DNA of 51,032 nt from Antarcticimicrobium sp033791545 (GCA_033791545.1 JASJGL010000047.1:1-51032), one strand, 5' to 3'; positions 1 to 8,958 are shown, numbered from the stretch's first letter. A program made the numbers and translations. Notes: generated from the letters alone by a model not told the origin.

Positions 1-151
1 CGGCGATCTGCGCTGGTTCCCGAAGAAACGGAAACTGGAACTTACCCTTCCCGAGGAGTCGCGCCCGCTTTTTGGCGAGGTGGTCGAGGCGCGGCTGATG
101 TCGCTGGCGCAATCGCTGGAGGCAGAGGTCGAGGTCAAGACCCGCGGCTGA
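1..151 (+). CDS. C-terminal end of a protein, possibly Ppx/GppA-type phosphatase (partial)
   Basis: An open frame entering from the left edge (frame starting at base 2) runs 49 codons to a TGA at 149-151. The visible tail is charged, with WFPKKRKLELTLP, then GEVVEARL, and ends EVKTRG. This resembles the C-terminal end of the exopolyphosphatase/GppA-like proteins of Rhodobacteraceae as I remember them, but no catalytic part is visible, so the family call is weak. It converges with the minus-strand gene whose stop lies at 169. The 17-base gap holds no clear terminator. Confidence 0.4.
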   Translation, partial: GDLRWFPKKRKLELTLPEESRPLFGEVVEARLMSLAQSLEAEVEVKTRG

Positions 152-168
152 TCCGGCCGATCTGGCGC

Positions 169-570
169 TCAGATGTCGGTCGGACCGCTTAAAGGCGCCT
201 CGTCGCCATTCGCGTCCGGTGTCTGTTCGGGATCGGGGGCAAGATCTGGGTCGGGGCGGCGGCGAATCAGGATATCGCCATTTGGCTGCATCTCGGGCGG
301 ATAATACAGCGTCCAGTCCTTCACCTCGTCCATCATCTCGGCCAATGCCGGGCCCATTTCCTGCAGAAAACTGCTCATCGCCGGGCCCATCCGGTCGGCG
401 AACCCGCGTAGATCTTCCATCGCCGGGGCCATCTCGTCGCGCAGCCCCTCCATGAACAGCTGCAAGCCCTGCTCCATCATCGAGGGTTTATCTTCTGCCT
501 CCTGCGCCAGAACAGGCGCGGCAGGACAGGCAAGGGCGAGCGTCAGGGCTAGGGCGATATGGCGTGTCAT
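169..570 (-). CDS. small secreted hypothetical protein
   Basis: 133 residues. The first 22 residues form a typical signal peptide with a likely cut after VLAQ, so the mature protein is probably periplasmic. The mature part is Met- and Glu-rich and probably helical, with repeated GPAM/GPAL-like segments at about residues 45-80. It ends in a Pro- and Asp-rich tail after the motif YYPPEMQPNGDILIRRR. Short proteins of this build are common in Rhodobacteraceae with no assigned function. The gene is the last of a minus-strand run behind the EEP nuclease gene, with 38 bases between them. No enzymatic motif is visible. Confidence 0.75.
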   Translation of the reverse strand: MTRHIALALTLALACPAAPVLAQEAEDKPSMMEQGLQLFMEGLRDEMAPAMEDLRGFADRMGPAMSSFLQEMGPALAEMMDEVKDWTLYYPPEMQPNGDILIRRRPDPDLAPDPEQTPDANGDEAPLSGPTDI

Positions 571-608
571 ACCCCCAATATAGGGGCAGAAGGGCGCGCG
601 CGTAAGGG

Positions 609-1622
609 TCAGATGTCGATATCCAATGTGACCGGGAAATGGTCTGATGCGGTCAGCAGCGCATTGCGCAACTCCTCAAAAGACCAGCAGGTTTCATCCT
701 CGAACGGATGCCAGATGCGCCAGGACGGGCGCCGCGTCATAAGATCCGGCGACACCAGAATGTAATCCAGCAAGGCCTGCAAATACCGGCCCTGTGATTC
801 GATATGGAATCGTGCGCTGGTCGGAGCCGCCCGTGCATGGGTCTGAAACGCCATTCTTGCGTGCGGGTCGTACATGTCCTCGCCCAGCAGCACTTCGACC
901 GAGGAGCGCCCGAACAGCTCTTCGAATTCATCGAGTCCGGGACCATCGTTCAGATCCCCCATCAGGATGACCGACTCGCCGGCCGCGAGATGGGCGGTGA
1001 TCCGCGCCCGCAGCCAGATCGCCTGCGTCAGCTGTTTGCGACGCGCCTCGATCGACGCCCGCATCATCTGGTCACGACTGCCCCAGCCATGCGGGGCCTT
1101 GGATTTTAGATGTGCCCCGATCAGACGCAGCCGGGTGCCAGCAGAGGTCACCGCGGCCAGTTCCAGCGGCGGTTTGGAGAACACCACCAGATCCTCGTCG
1201 CCGTCATTGTTCAGATCAATACGGAACACGCCGTCAAATCGAGGGGCCTCCACGCTGCCTTTCTTGCCGGTCTCCTCTCCCTTCGGGTCGTGGTGAACGG
1301 TGATGGTATCGGGATCGTACAGCAGCGCGATTTCCTGTTTGGTGTCATTGGCAAAGCCGATCACCGCCCGACGCTGGCGCAGGTCAAAGGCGCGCGCAAA
1401 ACGCTCCAACGCCGTCACCGTGCTTTGTCGCCGCCCGGTGTTGGGGGCCTCGATGATCATCACCGCATCGGCGTCCAGCGCCGTGAACACCTTGCCCAGA
1501 GCCTCGATCTGCTGCGCGCGGGTCACATCCTTGCGCCCCGACCAAGCGTCGTCGAGCAGCAATTGATCGTCATCGTCAAACAGGTTGGCGAACCATTCGA
1601 CATTATAGCTCGCCAGTCGCAT
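609..1622 (-). CDS. endonuclease/exonuclease/phosphatase family protein
   Basis: 337 residues of the EEP (DNase I-like) fold. Motifs in order: N-terminal LASYNVEWF with the Asn and Glu metal-binding positions (about residues 7-9), a central MGDLNDGPG carrying the conserved Asp-x-Asn, and C-terminal ASDHFPVTLDI with the catalytic Asp-His pair. The family hydrolyses phosphodiester bonds with Mg2+; the substrate (DNA, nucleotide or lipid head group) cannot be told from sequence. No signal peptide is seen, so it is probably cytoplasmic. Its ATG overlaps the TGA of the upstream djlA-like gene by one base (TGATG), which implies translational coupling. Confidence 0.85.
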   Translation of the reverse strand: MRLASYNVEWFANLFDDDDQLLLDDAWSGRKDVTRAQQIEALGKVFTALDADAVMIIEAPNTGRRQSTVTALERFARAFDLRQRRAVIGFANDTKQEIALLYDPDTITVHHDPKGEETGKKGSVEAPRFDGVFRIDLNNDGDEDLVVFSKPPLELAAVTSAGTRLRLIGAHLKSKAPHGWGSRDQMMRASIEARRKQLTQAIWLRARITAHLAAGESVILMGDLNDGPGLDEFEELFGRSSVEVLLGEDMYDPHARMAFQTHARAAPTSARFHIESQGRYLQALLDYILVSPDLMTRRPSWRIWHPFEDETCWSFEELRNALLTASDHFPVTLDIDI

Positions 1623-2302
1623 CAGTGCTTGTCGCCGCTGATCTCGGCCCAGGCGCGATTGATGTCCACCATGCGCCGCTCAGCCAGGCGGATCGCTTCG
1701 GGCGGGACGCCGCGGGCGATCATCCGGTCGGGGTGGCATTCGCGCACCAACCTGCGCCAGGCTTGGCGCACCTCGGCCGCAGGGGTGCCCGGCGCGACCC
1801 CCAAAACCGCATAGGGGTCGGGGTCAGCACCCGAGACAAAACGGGCCTTGAGCGCCGAGAACTCAGCCGGGCTGAGGCCAAAGATCCCGGCCACGTCTTG
1901 AAGAAAGTCGTTTTCGTTTGGGTGAAAGAAGCCGTCGGCCATGGCGATATGAAACAGCCCCTCCATCAGATAGCACAGCGTCTGACGGTCATCCTCGAAC
2001 ATGCGATTGATCCGCTGGGCATATTCGCGATAGCCCGCGACATCGGTGCGCGCCATGTTGAACACGCGCGCCGCCCCGGCCTCGTCGGTCTGGGCGATCT
2101 GGAACACCTCGCGGAACGCCATCACCTCATCGCGGGTCACCTGACCATCGGCCTTGGCCATCTTGGCCCCCAGCGCGATCACCGCAATGGCAAACCCGAC
2201 GCTGCGCTGCGGCGGAGTGCGCAGCCGATCGAACACCTCTGTCAGGCTTTCGCCCTGGCGCAGCGCGGTCAGCGCATCGGCTATGCGGTTCCAGATCGAC
2301 AT
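1622..2302 (-). CDS. DjlA-type co-chaperone: TerB-like domain plus C-terminal J-domain
   Basis: 226 residues. Residues about 30-145 look like a TerB/DjlA-type helical domain (AKADGQVTRDEVMAFREVF and a later ADGFFHPNE, the paired acidic loops of that family). Residues about 162-226 form a J-domain, DPYAVLGV to the end, with the HPD motif at about 190-192, the residues needed to stimulate DnaK ATPase. E. coli DjlA has an N-terminal membrane anchor; here no clear transmembrane segment precedes the TerB part. First gene of the run 2302 to 169. A short hairpin lies in its leader at 2316-2330. Confidence 0.85.
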   Translation of the reverse strand: MSIWNRIADALTALRQGESLTEVFDRLRTPPQRSVGFAIAVIALGAKMAKADGQVTRDEVMAFREVFQIAQTDEAGAARVFNMARTDVAGYREYAQRINRMFEDDRQTLCYLMEGLFHIAMADGFFHPNENDFLQDVAGIFGLSPAEFSALKARFVSGADPDPYAVLGVAPGTPAAEVRQAWRRLVRECHPDRMIARGVPPEAIRLAERRMVDINRAWAEISGDKH

Positions 2303-2315
2303 GTTTCAACTTACC

Positions 2316-2330
2316 CCGCCGTTACGGCGG
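2316..2330 (-). other. short perfect hairpin in the djlA-like leader
   Basis: A six-base-pair perfect stem (CCGCCG, loop TTA, CGGCGG) lies 14 bases upstream of the ATG at 2302. It could affect translation or be the end of a longer transcript from 2478. It has no U-tract, so I do not call it a terminator. The rest of 2303-2477 shows nothing I can name. Confidence 0.35.
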
Positions 2331-2477
2331 TGTCAGGTTCGGATTCCGGGCGCGGTCTGACGGATTTTCTGCGCTAGCACAAGCCCCGGGGCATCGACGC
2401 AGGCGATCGGGCAGATGCGGTGCCAGAAGATCGCGCGACGCCACGGCCTCAGGATCAAAAACCGTACAAAATCGCGG

Positions 2478-2966
2478 TCAAAACATCCAATACAGCAACG
2501 CCCAGATCCCGGCCAGAACCGTAGGGTAAAAGGTGCCGGCAAAGCCCAGCGCGCGCAGCGGCGGCGACAGGTGGTAGCCGATCCAGAACAGCACCCGCAT
2601 CAGCGCAAAAGACAGCCCCAGCGCAATCGCCACCGCGCCCCCCAGCGTCAGCGCCGCAAAGGGCCAGATCGCCAGTGCCAGCAGCAGTTGTTCCAGCGTG
2701 TTGTGCAGCACCCGCTGATCAATCTCGGCCCGTGAGCCCGGCGCGGCAGCGGCCCCGTCGATCAGCGCATCGTCGAAAAAGCGCCGCGCCGCCAACCGCG
2801 CGATCATCGCGGCCAGCACCAGCCCCGGCGCCAGAAAGGCCCCGGGCAGTGCCAGCGGCGCCGGCAGATACGGCAGCGCCAAAAGCATCGGCGCAAACAC
2901 CACCGCCAGCGCCCAGAGGACGCCAGCGGTCATGCCGATCAGAATGGTGCGGCGCTTGGCCGTCAC
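2478..2966 (-). CDS. MAPEG family membrane protein
   Basis: 162 residues with about four hydrophobic segments. The pattern RVLHNTLEQLLLAL at about residues 84-97 and the later GYHLSPPLRALGF resemble the MAPEG family (membrane-associated proteins in eicosanoid and glutathione metabolism). Bacterial members are integral membrane proteins of mostly unknown substrate. The start is GTG at 2966, inside the stop of the mutase gene (GTGA overlap), so it is probably translated by coupling from the scpA mRNA. The same order is, as far as I recall, found in relatives, but no link to propionate metabolism follows from the sequence. Confidence 0.75.
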   Translation of the reverse strand: MTAKRRTILIGMTAGVLWALAVVFAPMLLALPYLPAPLALPGAFLAPGLVLAAMIARLAARRFFDDALIDGAAAAPGSRAEIDQRVLHNTLEQLLLALAIWPFAALTLGGAVAIALGLSFALMRVLFWIGYHLSPPLRALGFAGTFYPTVLAGIWALLYWMF

Positions 2967-5092
2967 CCCCGCGCCTCGCGGATCAGCTTGAGGACATCCT
3001 GCGCCGCATGCGGAATGTTGGTGCCCGGCCCAAAGATCGCCTTGACCCCGTTGTCATACAGGAACTGGTAATCCTGCTGCGGGATCACCCCGCCACAGAT
3101 CACGATGATCTCGCCCGCGCCCAGATCCTTGAGCGCCTGCACCAGTTGCGGCGCCAGCGTCTTGTGGCCCGCAGCCTGAGACGAGATGCCGATCACGTGC
3201 ACGTCGTTGTCCACCGCATCCTGCGCCGCCTCGTCCGGGGTCTGGAACAGCGGGCCCACATCGACGTCGAAACCGATATCGGCGAAGGCGGTGGCAATCA
3301 CCTTGGCGCCGCGATCGTGACCGTCCTGCCCCATCTTGACCACCAGCATCCGTGGGCGGCGTCCCTCTTCCTCGGCGAAATCCTCGACCGATTTCTGGAT
3401 CGCGGCGAAATCCGCGTCGCCCTCATAGGCGGCGCCATAGACCCCGGCCAGCGTCTTGACCTCGGCGCGGTGACGCCCGAACACCTTTTCCATTGCCATG
3501 CTGATTTCTCCAACAGATGCGCGTGCGCGCGCGGCCTCGACCGCCGCTTCAAGCAGGTTTCCGCCCTCTTTCGCACGCCGGGCCAGTTCCTCCAGCGCGG
3601 CATCACAGGCAGCCTGATCGCGGGTGGCGCGGATCTGCTCCAACCGGGCGATCTGGCTTTCGCGCACCGCGACGTTGTCGACGTCGAGGATGTCGATCGG
3701 GTCTTCCTTGTCCTTGCGGTACTTGTTGACGCCGACGATCACCTCTTCACCCCGGTCGATCAACGCCTGACGGCGCGCGGCGGTCTCTTCGATCCGCAGC
3801 TTGGGCATGCCGCTGGCCACGGCCTTGGTCATGCCGCCCATCTCTTCGACTTCCTGGATCAGCGCCCAGGCTTGATCGGCCAGTTGCGAGGTCAGGCTTT
3901 CGACATAGTAGGAGCCCGCCAGCGGATCGACCACATTGGTGATCCCGGTTTCTTCCTGAAGCACCAACTGGGTGTTGCGCGCGATCCGGGCCGAGAATTC
4001 GGTCGGCAGCGCGATCGCCTCGTCCAGCGCATTGGTGTGCAGTGACTGGGTGCCGCCCAGAACCGCGCTCATCGCCTCGTATGCGGTGCGGATCACGTTG
4101 TTGTACGGGTCTTGTTCCTGCAGGGACACGCCCGAGGTCTGGCAGTGGGTCCGCAGCATCTTGGAACGGTCGCTCTTGGCGCCAAACTCGGTCATGATGC
4201 GGTGCCAGAGCAGACGCGCGGCGCGCAGCTTGGCCGCCTCCATGAAGAAGTTCATGCCAATCGCAAAGAAGAACGACAGCCGACCGGCGAATTTGTCCAC
4301 ATCCATGCCGGCATTCATCGCGGCGCGCACGTATTCACGCCCGTCGGCCAGGGTATAGGCCAGCTCCTGCACCAGGTTCGCGCCGGCCTCTTGCATGTGA
4401 TAGCCCGAGATCGAGATCGAGTTGAACTTGGGCATCTCGTTCGAGGTGTATTCGATGATGTCCGCAATGATCTTCATCGAGGGTTCGGGCGGATAGATAT
4501 AGGTGTTGCGGACCATGAACTCTTTCAGAATGTCGTTCTGAATGGTGCCCGCAAGCAGCGATTTGTCGTGGCCCTGTTCCTCTCCGGTGACGATGAAGCT
4601 TGCCAGAATCGGGATCACTGCGCCATTCATGGTCATCGAGACCGACACCTTGTCCAGCGGAATGCCGTCGAACAGGATCTTCATGTCCTCGACGCTGTCG
4701 ATCGCCACGCCGGCCTTGCCGACATCGCCCATCACGCGGGGGTGGTCACTGTCATAGCCGCGGTGGGTGGCGAGATCGAACGCGACCGAGACCCCCTGCT
4801 GACCGGCGGCCAGGTTGCGACGATAAAAGGCGTTGGATTCCTCGGCGGTGGAGAACCCGGCATATTGCCGGATGGTCCAGGGCCGGCCCGCATACATGGT
4901 GGCCTTCACCCCGCGGGTGAAAGGGGCGGAACCCGGCAACGTGCCCATATGGGGCAGATCGCAGGTATCTTCTTCGGTATAGAGCGGCTTGACCTTGATC
5001 CCTTCGAGGGTGGTCCAGTCCAGATCCTCCAACGGGCGACCGCGCAGCTCTTTCTCAGCCAGCGCCTGCCAGTCTTCTATCTTCTTGCTCAT
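2963..5092 (-). CDS. scpA: methylmalonyl-CoA mutase
   Basis: 709 residues, full length for the single-chain homodimeric type. It rearranges (R)-methylmalonyl-CoA to succinyl-CoA with adenosylcobalamin, the last step of propionyl-CoA assimilation and of the ethylmalonyl-CoA pathway. The N-terminal TIM-barrel part carries the CoA and substrate motifs (RQYAGFSTAEESN, SVSMTMNGAVIP, ISISGYHMQEAGA). The C-terminal B12 domain has GQDGHDRGAK with the cobalt-ligand His at about 592, and the later GIS and GGVIPQQD loops. A good ribosome-binding site (AGAGGAA) precedes the ATG at 5092. The gene overlaps the 3' end of its upstream neighbour by 38 bases and the MAPEG start by 4. It shares the region with pccA and pccB, which make its substrate (an epimerase is needed between them). 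Synonyms: mcm, bhbA. Confidence 0.97.
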   Translation of the reverse strand: MSKKIEDWQALAEKELRGRPLEDLDWTTLEGIKVKPLYTEEDTCDLPHMGTLPGSAPFTRGVKATMYAGRPWTIRQYAGFSTAEESNAFYRRNLAAGQQGVSVAFDLATHRGYDSDHPRVMGDVGKAGVAIDSVEDMKILFDGIPLDKVSVSMTMNGAVIPILASFIVTGEEQGHDKSLLAGTIQNDILKEFMVRNTYIYPPEPSMKIIADIIEYTSNEMPKFNSISISGYHMQEAGANLVQELAYTLADGREYVRAAMNAGMDVDKFAGRLSFFFAIGMNFFMEAAKLRAARLLWHRIMTEFGAKSDRSKMLRTHCQTSGVSLQEQDPYNNVIRTAYEAMSAVLGGTQSLHTNALDEAIALPTEFSARIARNTQLVLQEETGITNVVDPLAGSYYVESLTSQLADQAWALIQEVEEMGGMTKAVASGMPKLRIEETAARRQALIDRGEEVIVGVNKYRKDKEDPIDILDVDNVAVRESQIARLEQIRATRDQAACDAALEELARRAKEGGNLLEAAVEAARARASVGEISMAMEKVFGRHRAEVKTLAGVYGAAYEGDADFAAIQKSVEDFAEEEGRRPRMLVVKMGQDGHDRGAKVIATAFADIGFDVDVGPLFQTPDEAAQDAVDNDVHVIGISSQAAGHKTLAPQLVQALKDLGAGEIIVICGGVIPQQDYQFLYDNGVKAIFGPGTNIPHAAQDVLKLIREARG

Positions 5093-5990
5093 CGCGTATT
5101 CCTCTTATCAGGTCCGGTTGCGGTGGGGTCTGGCCCACCGGTATCTTGTCAGGGTCATCCGCCAGCCGGGCGCGCCCACCGCCCCCGCCAGCCAGCCACA
5201 TCATATCGTCGGCATAGCTTTCTCGCAGGGTCGCCCCCTGTGCGGGCGAAAACGGCTGCCAGCGCCCGGTGCCCGCCGGCAGCGCGGCGCCCTGCCGCCC
5301 CAGCCAGGCCCGCAACTCCGGCAGACGCGGCGTGGCGTTCAGCCAGTCGCGGGCATATTGCACCGGCACCGGGCCGGGGGTGATGGCGGCAAGCTGGGCC
5401 TCGGGTCGGCCGCCGAACGTCTCGAACGGCAGCACCTGCAGCGGCACATCGGGCAGCGCGCAGGCGACCTCTTCGATCACCTCGCGCCAGCTTCGGCCCG
5501 CTTCGGTCAGCCGGGTCAGCATCGCCGCGCCGGGCATGCCGTGACCGCGCACGATCCCCCAAGCCAGCGCCGCCGCCCAATAGCTGGCGGGCGCACGCAG
5601 AGTCACCACCACCTTGGTCGGATAGCCCTCGAACGCCTGCGCCAGCCGCGCCAACCGCTCGCCCAGACCACAATACAGCCTGCCGAGCCGGAGATTGGCC
5701 CGGAGCGAACCCATCATACCCGGGTCGCTGACGATCAACCGCTGCACTCCCGCCTCGGCGCTGCGCGCCAGATTCAGCCGGATGCGGCCCAGCGCACGGC
5801 GCGCCGCCTCTGGCCGGGGGGATGACAGCCCATCTTCGGGCAACAGCCCCGCAAACAGCCCGTGCCTGGTTCGGCGCGGCCCCCAGACTTCGCAGCCCAT
5901 GGCCTCGAGCCGCGTCCGGTTGCGGTGCAGATAGTCGTGAAACGTGGTCGTGGCACACAGATGCGCGCCGATATGCAAAATGATATCCAT
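5055..5990 (-). CDS. sulfotransferase-like protein
   Basis: 311 residues from the ATG at 5990. An alternative start at 6011 adds seven residues; I prefer 5990 because the family motif begins there with MDIILHIGAH. This N-terminal strand-loop resembles the PAPS-binding loop of sulfotransferases (HIGxxKTGTT type), but reads HIGAHLCATTTF, without the usual Lys. I infer a PAPS-sulfotransferase-like fold of unknown activity. Its last 38 bases lie inside scpA, so the two genes are read from one transcript in different frames. Rhodobacteraceae often have a protein of this kind beside the mutase, annotated hypothetical. Confidence 0.65.
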   Translation of the reverse strand: MDIILHIGAHLCATTTFHDYLHRNRTRLEAMGCEVWGPRRTRHGLFAGLLPEDGLSSPRPEAARRALGRIRLNLARSAEAGVQRLIVSDPGMMGSLRANLRLGRLYCGLGERLARLAQAFEGYPTKVVVTLRAPASYWAAALAWGIVRGHGMPGAAMLTRLTEAGRSWREVIEEVACALPDVPLQVLPFETFGGRPEAQLAAITPGPVPVQYARDWLNATPRLPELRAWLGRQGAALPAGTGRWQPFSPAQGATLRESYADDMMWLAGGGGGRARLADDPDKIPVGQTPPQPDLIRGIRDEQEDRRLAGAG

Positions 5991-6078
5991 CGCCTTGCCG
6001 GTCCTTGTCATGCGGGCCGACCCAGCCGGCCCTTTCTAGAAAGGCCCCCATGGTCATGCCCAACCTCTGACAAAGCGA

Positions 6079-6088
6079 TTAACGTTAA
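6079..6088. promoter_or_regulatory. TTAACGTTAA palindrome in the DUF4174 gene promoter region
   Basis: A perfect 10-base AT-rich palindrome lies 78 bases upstream of the ATG at 6166, in the divergent gap between the sulfotransferase-like gene and the DUF4174 gene. It is a candidate operator only. The spacing does not fit the CtrA consensus (TTAA-N7-TTAA), and I cannot name a regulator. Confidence 0.25.
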
Positions 6089-6165
6089 ACTTTTTCCGGT
6101 CCTGTGCGAAAACCAAGGTCGCATTCCCTGCCCGCAAGCCTATATTCGCCAAGACAGGAGACCGT

Positions 6166-6690
6166 ATGAAACGCATCTTAGCCTTTGTTCTTTCTGCCTC
6201 TATCCCGCTCTCGGCCGCCGCCGCCGAAGAAGCCGTGCCCGTCGATGAGACTATGCCGGTTGATGAGACCGTACCCATCGCGCAGGCCGCGCCGAGTGAG
6301 GATGCCCAGCCAGCCGAGGAGCCCTTGATCAGATCCGTGGGCGAGACCGATCTGAGCACGTTTCTCTGGCGCAGTCGCGCGATCGTGATCTTTGCCGACA
6401 CGCCCGCCGATCCGAGATTCGCCGACCAGATCGCCATGTTGCAGGCCGAGGCCGAACGGCTCATGGTGCGCGACGTGGTGGTGCTGGTCGATACCGATCC
6501 GGCGGCCCGCAGCCCAGCGCGCGAGAAATTGCACCCGCGCGGGTTCCAGTTCGTGCTGATCGCCAAGGACGGCACCGTAGCGCTGCGCAAACCCGCACCG
6601 CTGAGCGTGCGCGAGATCACTCGCACCATCGACAAGATGCCGATGCGCCAGCGCGAGATCGAAGAGCGCCGCGCCGCCCCCACCCGATAG
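6166..6690 (+). CDS. DUF4174 family secreted protein
   Basis: 174 residues. The N-terminal signal peptide (KRILAFVLSASIPLSAAAA) directs export. A short Pro/Asp/Glu linker with a PVDETMPVDETVP near-repeat follows (about residues 25-35). Residues about 60-160 match the DUF4174 pattern I know from Rhodobacteraceae: FLWRSRAIVIFADTPADPR near the start, a central VVVLVDTDP and the FVLIAKDGTVALRKP strand. The fold is probably thioredoxin-like, but there is no CxxC, so no redox function is implied. A clear AGGAG lies before the ATG. It converges with pccA. A GC-rich inverted repeat (6668-6680 with 6692-6703) spans its stop codon. Confidence 0.75.
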   Translation: MKRILAFVLSASIPLSAAAAEEAVPVDETMPVDETVPIAQAAPSEDAQPAEEPLIRSVGETDLSTFLWRSRAIVIFADTPADPRFADQIAMLQAEAERLMVRDVVVLVDTDPAARSPAREKLHPRGFQFVLIAKDGTVALRKPAPLSVREITRTIDKMPMRQREIEERRAAPTR

Positions 6691-6703
6691 CGGGGCGCGC
6701 GGC
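6668..6703. other. GC-rich inverted repeat across the stop codon of the DUF4174 gene
   Basis: GCCGCGCCGCCCC pairs with GGGGCGCGCGGC with one bulged base and an 11-base loop containing the TAG stop. There is no U-tract. It could act as a 3' stabilising structure or Rho-dependent end between the convergent genes. Confidence 0.35.
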
Positions 6704-6777
6704 ACATCTGACCCGGCCCGACGCGCCTGCGCGCCGAGGCGAAAGGTCGATGATCTGCCGCGCGCCGGGTCATGGGG

Positions 6778-8823
6778 TTATTCGAACTCCATGATGACTT
6801 CGTCCACCGCCAGGCTGTCGCCCGGCGCGGCGTTGATCTTGGTCACCACGCCGGTGCGCTCGGCACGCAGGATGTTCTCCATCTTCATCGCCTCGACGGT
6901 ACAAAGCGCCTGACCCTCCTGCACCTCGTCGCCGACCTCAGCATTGATCTTGACGATCAGGCCGGGCATCGGGCAGAGTAGCAGTTTCGAGGTGTCCGGC
7001 GGCAGTTTCTCCGGCATCAGTTCCGCCAGTTCGGCCTGACGCGGGCTGCGCACATGCACCTTCAGATCGGCGCCGCGACTGCGGATGCGGAAGCCGTGGG
7101 TGATCTTGCCAACCTTCAGCACCAGCGTTTCGCCATCGACGTCGACCTCGGCAAGCTGATCGCCCGGCACCCAGCTTGACGTCACACGGTGGCTGCTGCC
7201 GTCGTCAAACCGCACTGTCGCGCCCTCGTGATCGGCCGACACGCGCACCGGATAGACCTGCCCCTGAAGGCTGACCACCCAGTCCTCGCCCACATGGCGT
7301 TCGTGGTTGTCCATCCGCCCGGAGATGCGGGCGCGCCGGATCTCGGCCACCCGGTGCATCGCAGCGGCGCTGGCGGCAATCCGGCGTAGCGCCAGTTCCG
7401 ACAGTTCGACCCCGACGAAGCCTTCGGGATATTCCTCGGCGATAAAGGCGGTGGTGATGTCGCCGGACACGAATTTAGGATGATCCATCACCGCGCTGAG
7501 GAACGGCAGGTTGTGACCGATGCCCTCGACCTCGAAGGCGTCCAGCGCATCGCGCATCGCCTCGATCGCCTCGGCACGGGTCGGGGCCCAAGTGCACAGT
7601 TTGGCGATCATCGGGTCGTAATACATGCTGATCTCGCCGCCCTCAAAGACGCCGGTATCGTTGCGCACGGCGGTTGCCCCCGACGGCGCGTCGCCCTGCC
7701 ACTTGCCATTGACCAAAAGCGGGCCCGCGGCCATCTCGGCGGGCGGACGGTAACGCGACAACCGACCGATCGAGGGCAGGAAGTTGCGATACGGATCCTC
7801 GGCATAAAGCCGGTTCTCGATCGCCCAACCGGTGAGTTTCACATCCTCCTGGGTGATCGACAACGGCTCGCCCGCCGCGACGCGGAGCATCTGTTCGACC
7901 AGATCGACACCGGTGATCAGCTCGGTCACCGGGTGTTCCACCTGCAACCGGGTGTTCATTTCCAGGAAATAGAACTTTTTCGAACCGTCAACGATGAATT
8001 CCACCGTGCCGGCGCTGGCATAGCCCACCGCCTTGGCCAGCGCGACGGCCTGTTCGCCCATCGCCTTGCGGGTGGCCTTGTCAAGGAACGGGCTCGGGGC
8101 CTCTTCCACGACCTTCTGGTTACGGCGCTGGATCGAGCATTCGCGCTCGCCCAGATAGACGCCATTGCCATGCGCGTCGCAAAGCACCTGAATTTCGATG
8201 TGGCGCGGTTGGGTGACGAATTTCTCGATAAAGATACGATCATCGCCAAACGAACTGGCCGCCTCGTTCTTGGACGACTGGAAGCCCTCGCGCGCCTCGT
8301 CGTCGTTCCAAGCAACCCGCATGCCCTTGCCGCCGCCGCCAGCAGAGGCCTTGATCATCACCGGATAGCCAACCTCGCCCGAGATTTTCACCGCCTCTTC
8401 GGCGTCCGCAATCAACCCCATATAGCCCGGCACGGTCGAAACACCGGCCTCTTGCGCGATCTTCTTGCTGGTGATCTTGTCCCCCATCGCCTCGATCGCC
8501 TTGACCGGGGGGCCGACAAAGGCAACGCCCTCGGCCTCGAGCGCCAGCGCGAATTTCGGGTTCTCTGACAGGAAGCCATAGCCAGGATGCACCGCCTCGG
8601 CGCCGGTTTCGCGAACCGCCTCCATGATCTTGTCGATCACGATATAAGACTGGTTCGCCGCCGGCGGGCCGATGTGCACCGCCTCATCGGCCATTTTCAC
8701 ATGCAAGGCATGCTTGTCGGCATCGGAATAGACGGCAACCGTGGCGATCCCCATCTTGCGGGCGGTCTTGATAACGCGACAGGCAATCTCGCCCCGGTTG
8801 GCGATCAGGATCTTGTTGAACAT
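6778..8823 (-). CDS. pccA: propionyl-CoA carboxylase, alpha (biotin carboxylase/carrier) subunit
   Basis: 681 residues. Residues 1 to about 450 are the biotin carboxylase (KILIANRGEIACRV at the start, the ATP-grasp loop SAGGGGKGMR, and MNTRLQVEHPVTE). A linker domain follows, then the C-terminal biotinyl domain with EAMKMEN, whose Lys at about 647 is the biotin site. With PccB it carboxylates propionyl-CoA to (S)-methylmalonyl-CoA, using ATP and bicarbonate. The ATG at 8823 has AGGACACAGC upstream. Unlike many bacteria, alpha and beta subunit genes are about 2.3 kb apart with small unrelated genes between, the usual Rhodobacteraceae arrangement. An acetyl-CoA carboxylase role is less likely given the mutase and pccR neighbours. 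Confidence 0.95.
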   Translation of the reverse strand: MFNKILIANRGEIACRVIKTARKMGIATVAVYSDADKHALHVKMADEAVHIGPPAANQSYIVIDKIMEAVRETGAEAVHPGYGFLSENPKFALALEAEGVAFVGPPVKAIEAMGDKITSKKIAQEAGVSTVPGYMGLIADAEEAVKISGEVGYPVMIKASAGGGGKGMRVAWNDDEAREGFQSSKNEAASSFGDDRIFIEKFVTQPRHIEIQVLCDAHGNGVYLGERECSIQRRNQKVVEEAPSPFLDKATRKAMGEQAVALAKAVGYASAGTVEFIVDGSKKFYFLEMNTRLQVEHPVTELITGVDLVEQMLRVAAGEPLSITQEDVKLTGWAIENRLYAEDPYRNFLPSIGRLSRYRPPAEMAAGPLLVNGKWQGDAPSGATAVRNDTGVFEGGEISMYYDPMIAKLCTWAPTRAEAIEAMRDALDAFEVEGIGHNLPFLSAVMDHPKFVSGDITTAFIAEEYPEGFVGVELSELALRRIAASAAAMHRVAEIRRARISGRMDNHERHVGEDWVVSLQGQVYPVRVSADHEGATVRFDDGSSHRVTSSWVPGDQLAEVDVDGETLVLKVGKITHGFRIRSRGADLKVHVRSPRQAELAELMPEKLPPDTSKLLLCPMPGLIVKINAEVGDEVQEGQALCTVEAMKMENILRAERTGVVTKINAAPGDSLAVDEVIMEFE

Positions 8824-8854
8824 GCTGTGTCCTTCGTTCTTGGGTGTCTGGCAC

Positions 8855-8894
8855 GCAAAACGCCAGCCCGGGCACAGTGGCCCGAACTGGCGTT
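8855..8894 (-). terminator. hairpin with T-run between lipoprotein gene and pccA
   Basis: AACGCCAG at 8859-8866 pairs with CTGGCGTT at 8887-8894, with an inner CCCGGGC/GCCCG extension. On the minus strand the stem is followed by TTTTG. It lies after the lipoprotein gene (stop at 8959) and 32 bases before the pccA ATG, so it could be a terminator or attenuating structure that separates the two genes. Confidence 0.55.
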
Positions 8895-8958
8895 CGGCTC
8901 ATCTCGGGTCGGCCCGCAAGGGGGCCGGGAATTGGTCAGGCGCGGGCGCGCGCCCGGC

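Noticed and set aside
2675..4045. Plus-strand frame of 456 codons opposite scpA
   Set aside because: Antisense shadow of the conserved mutase; composition is skewed and there is no plausible start context.
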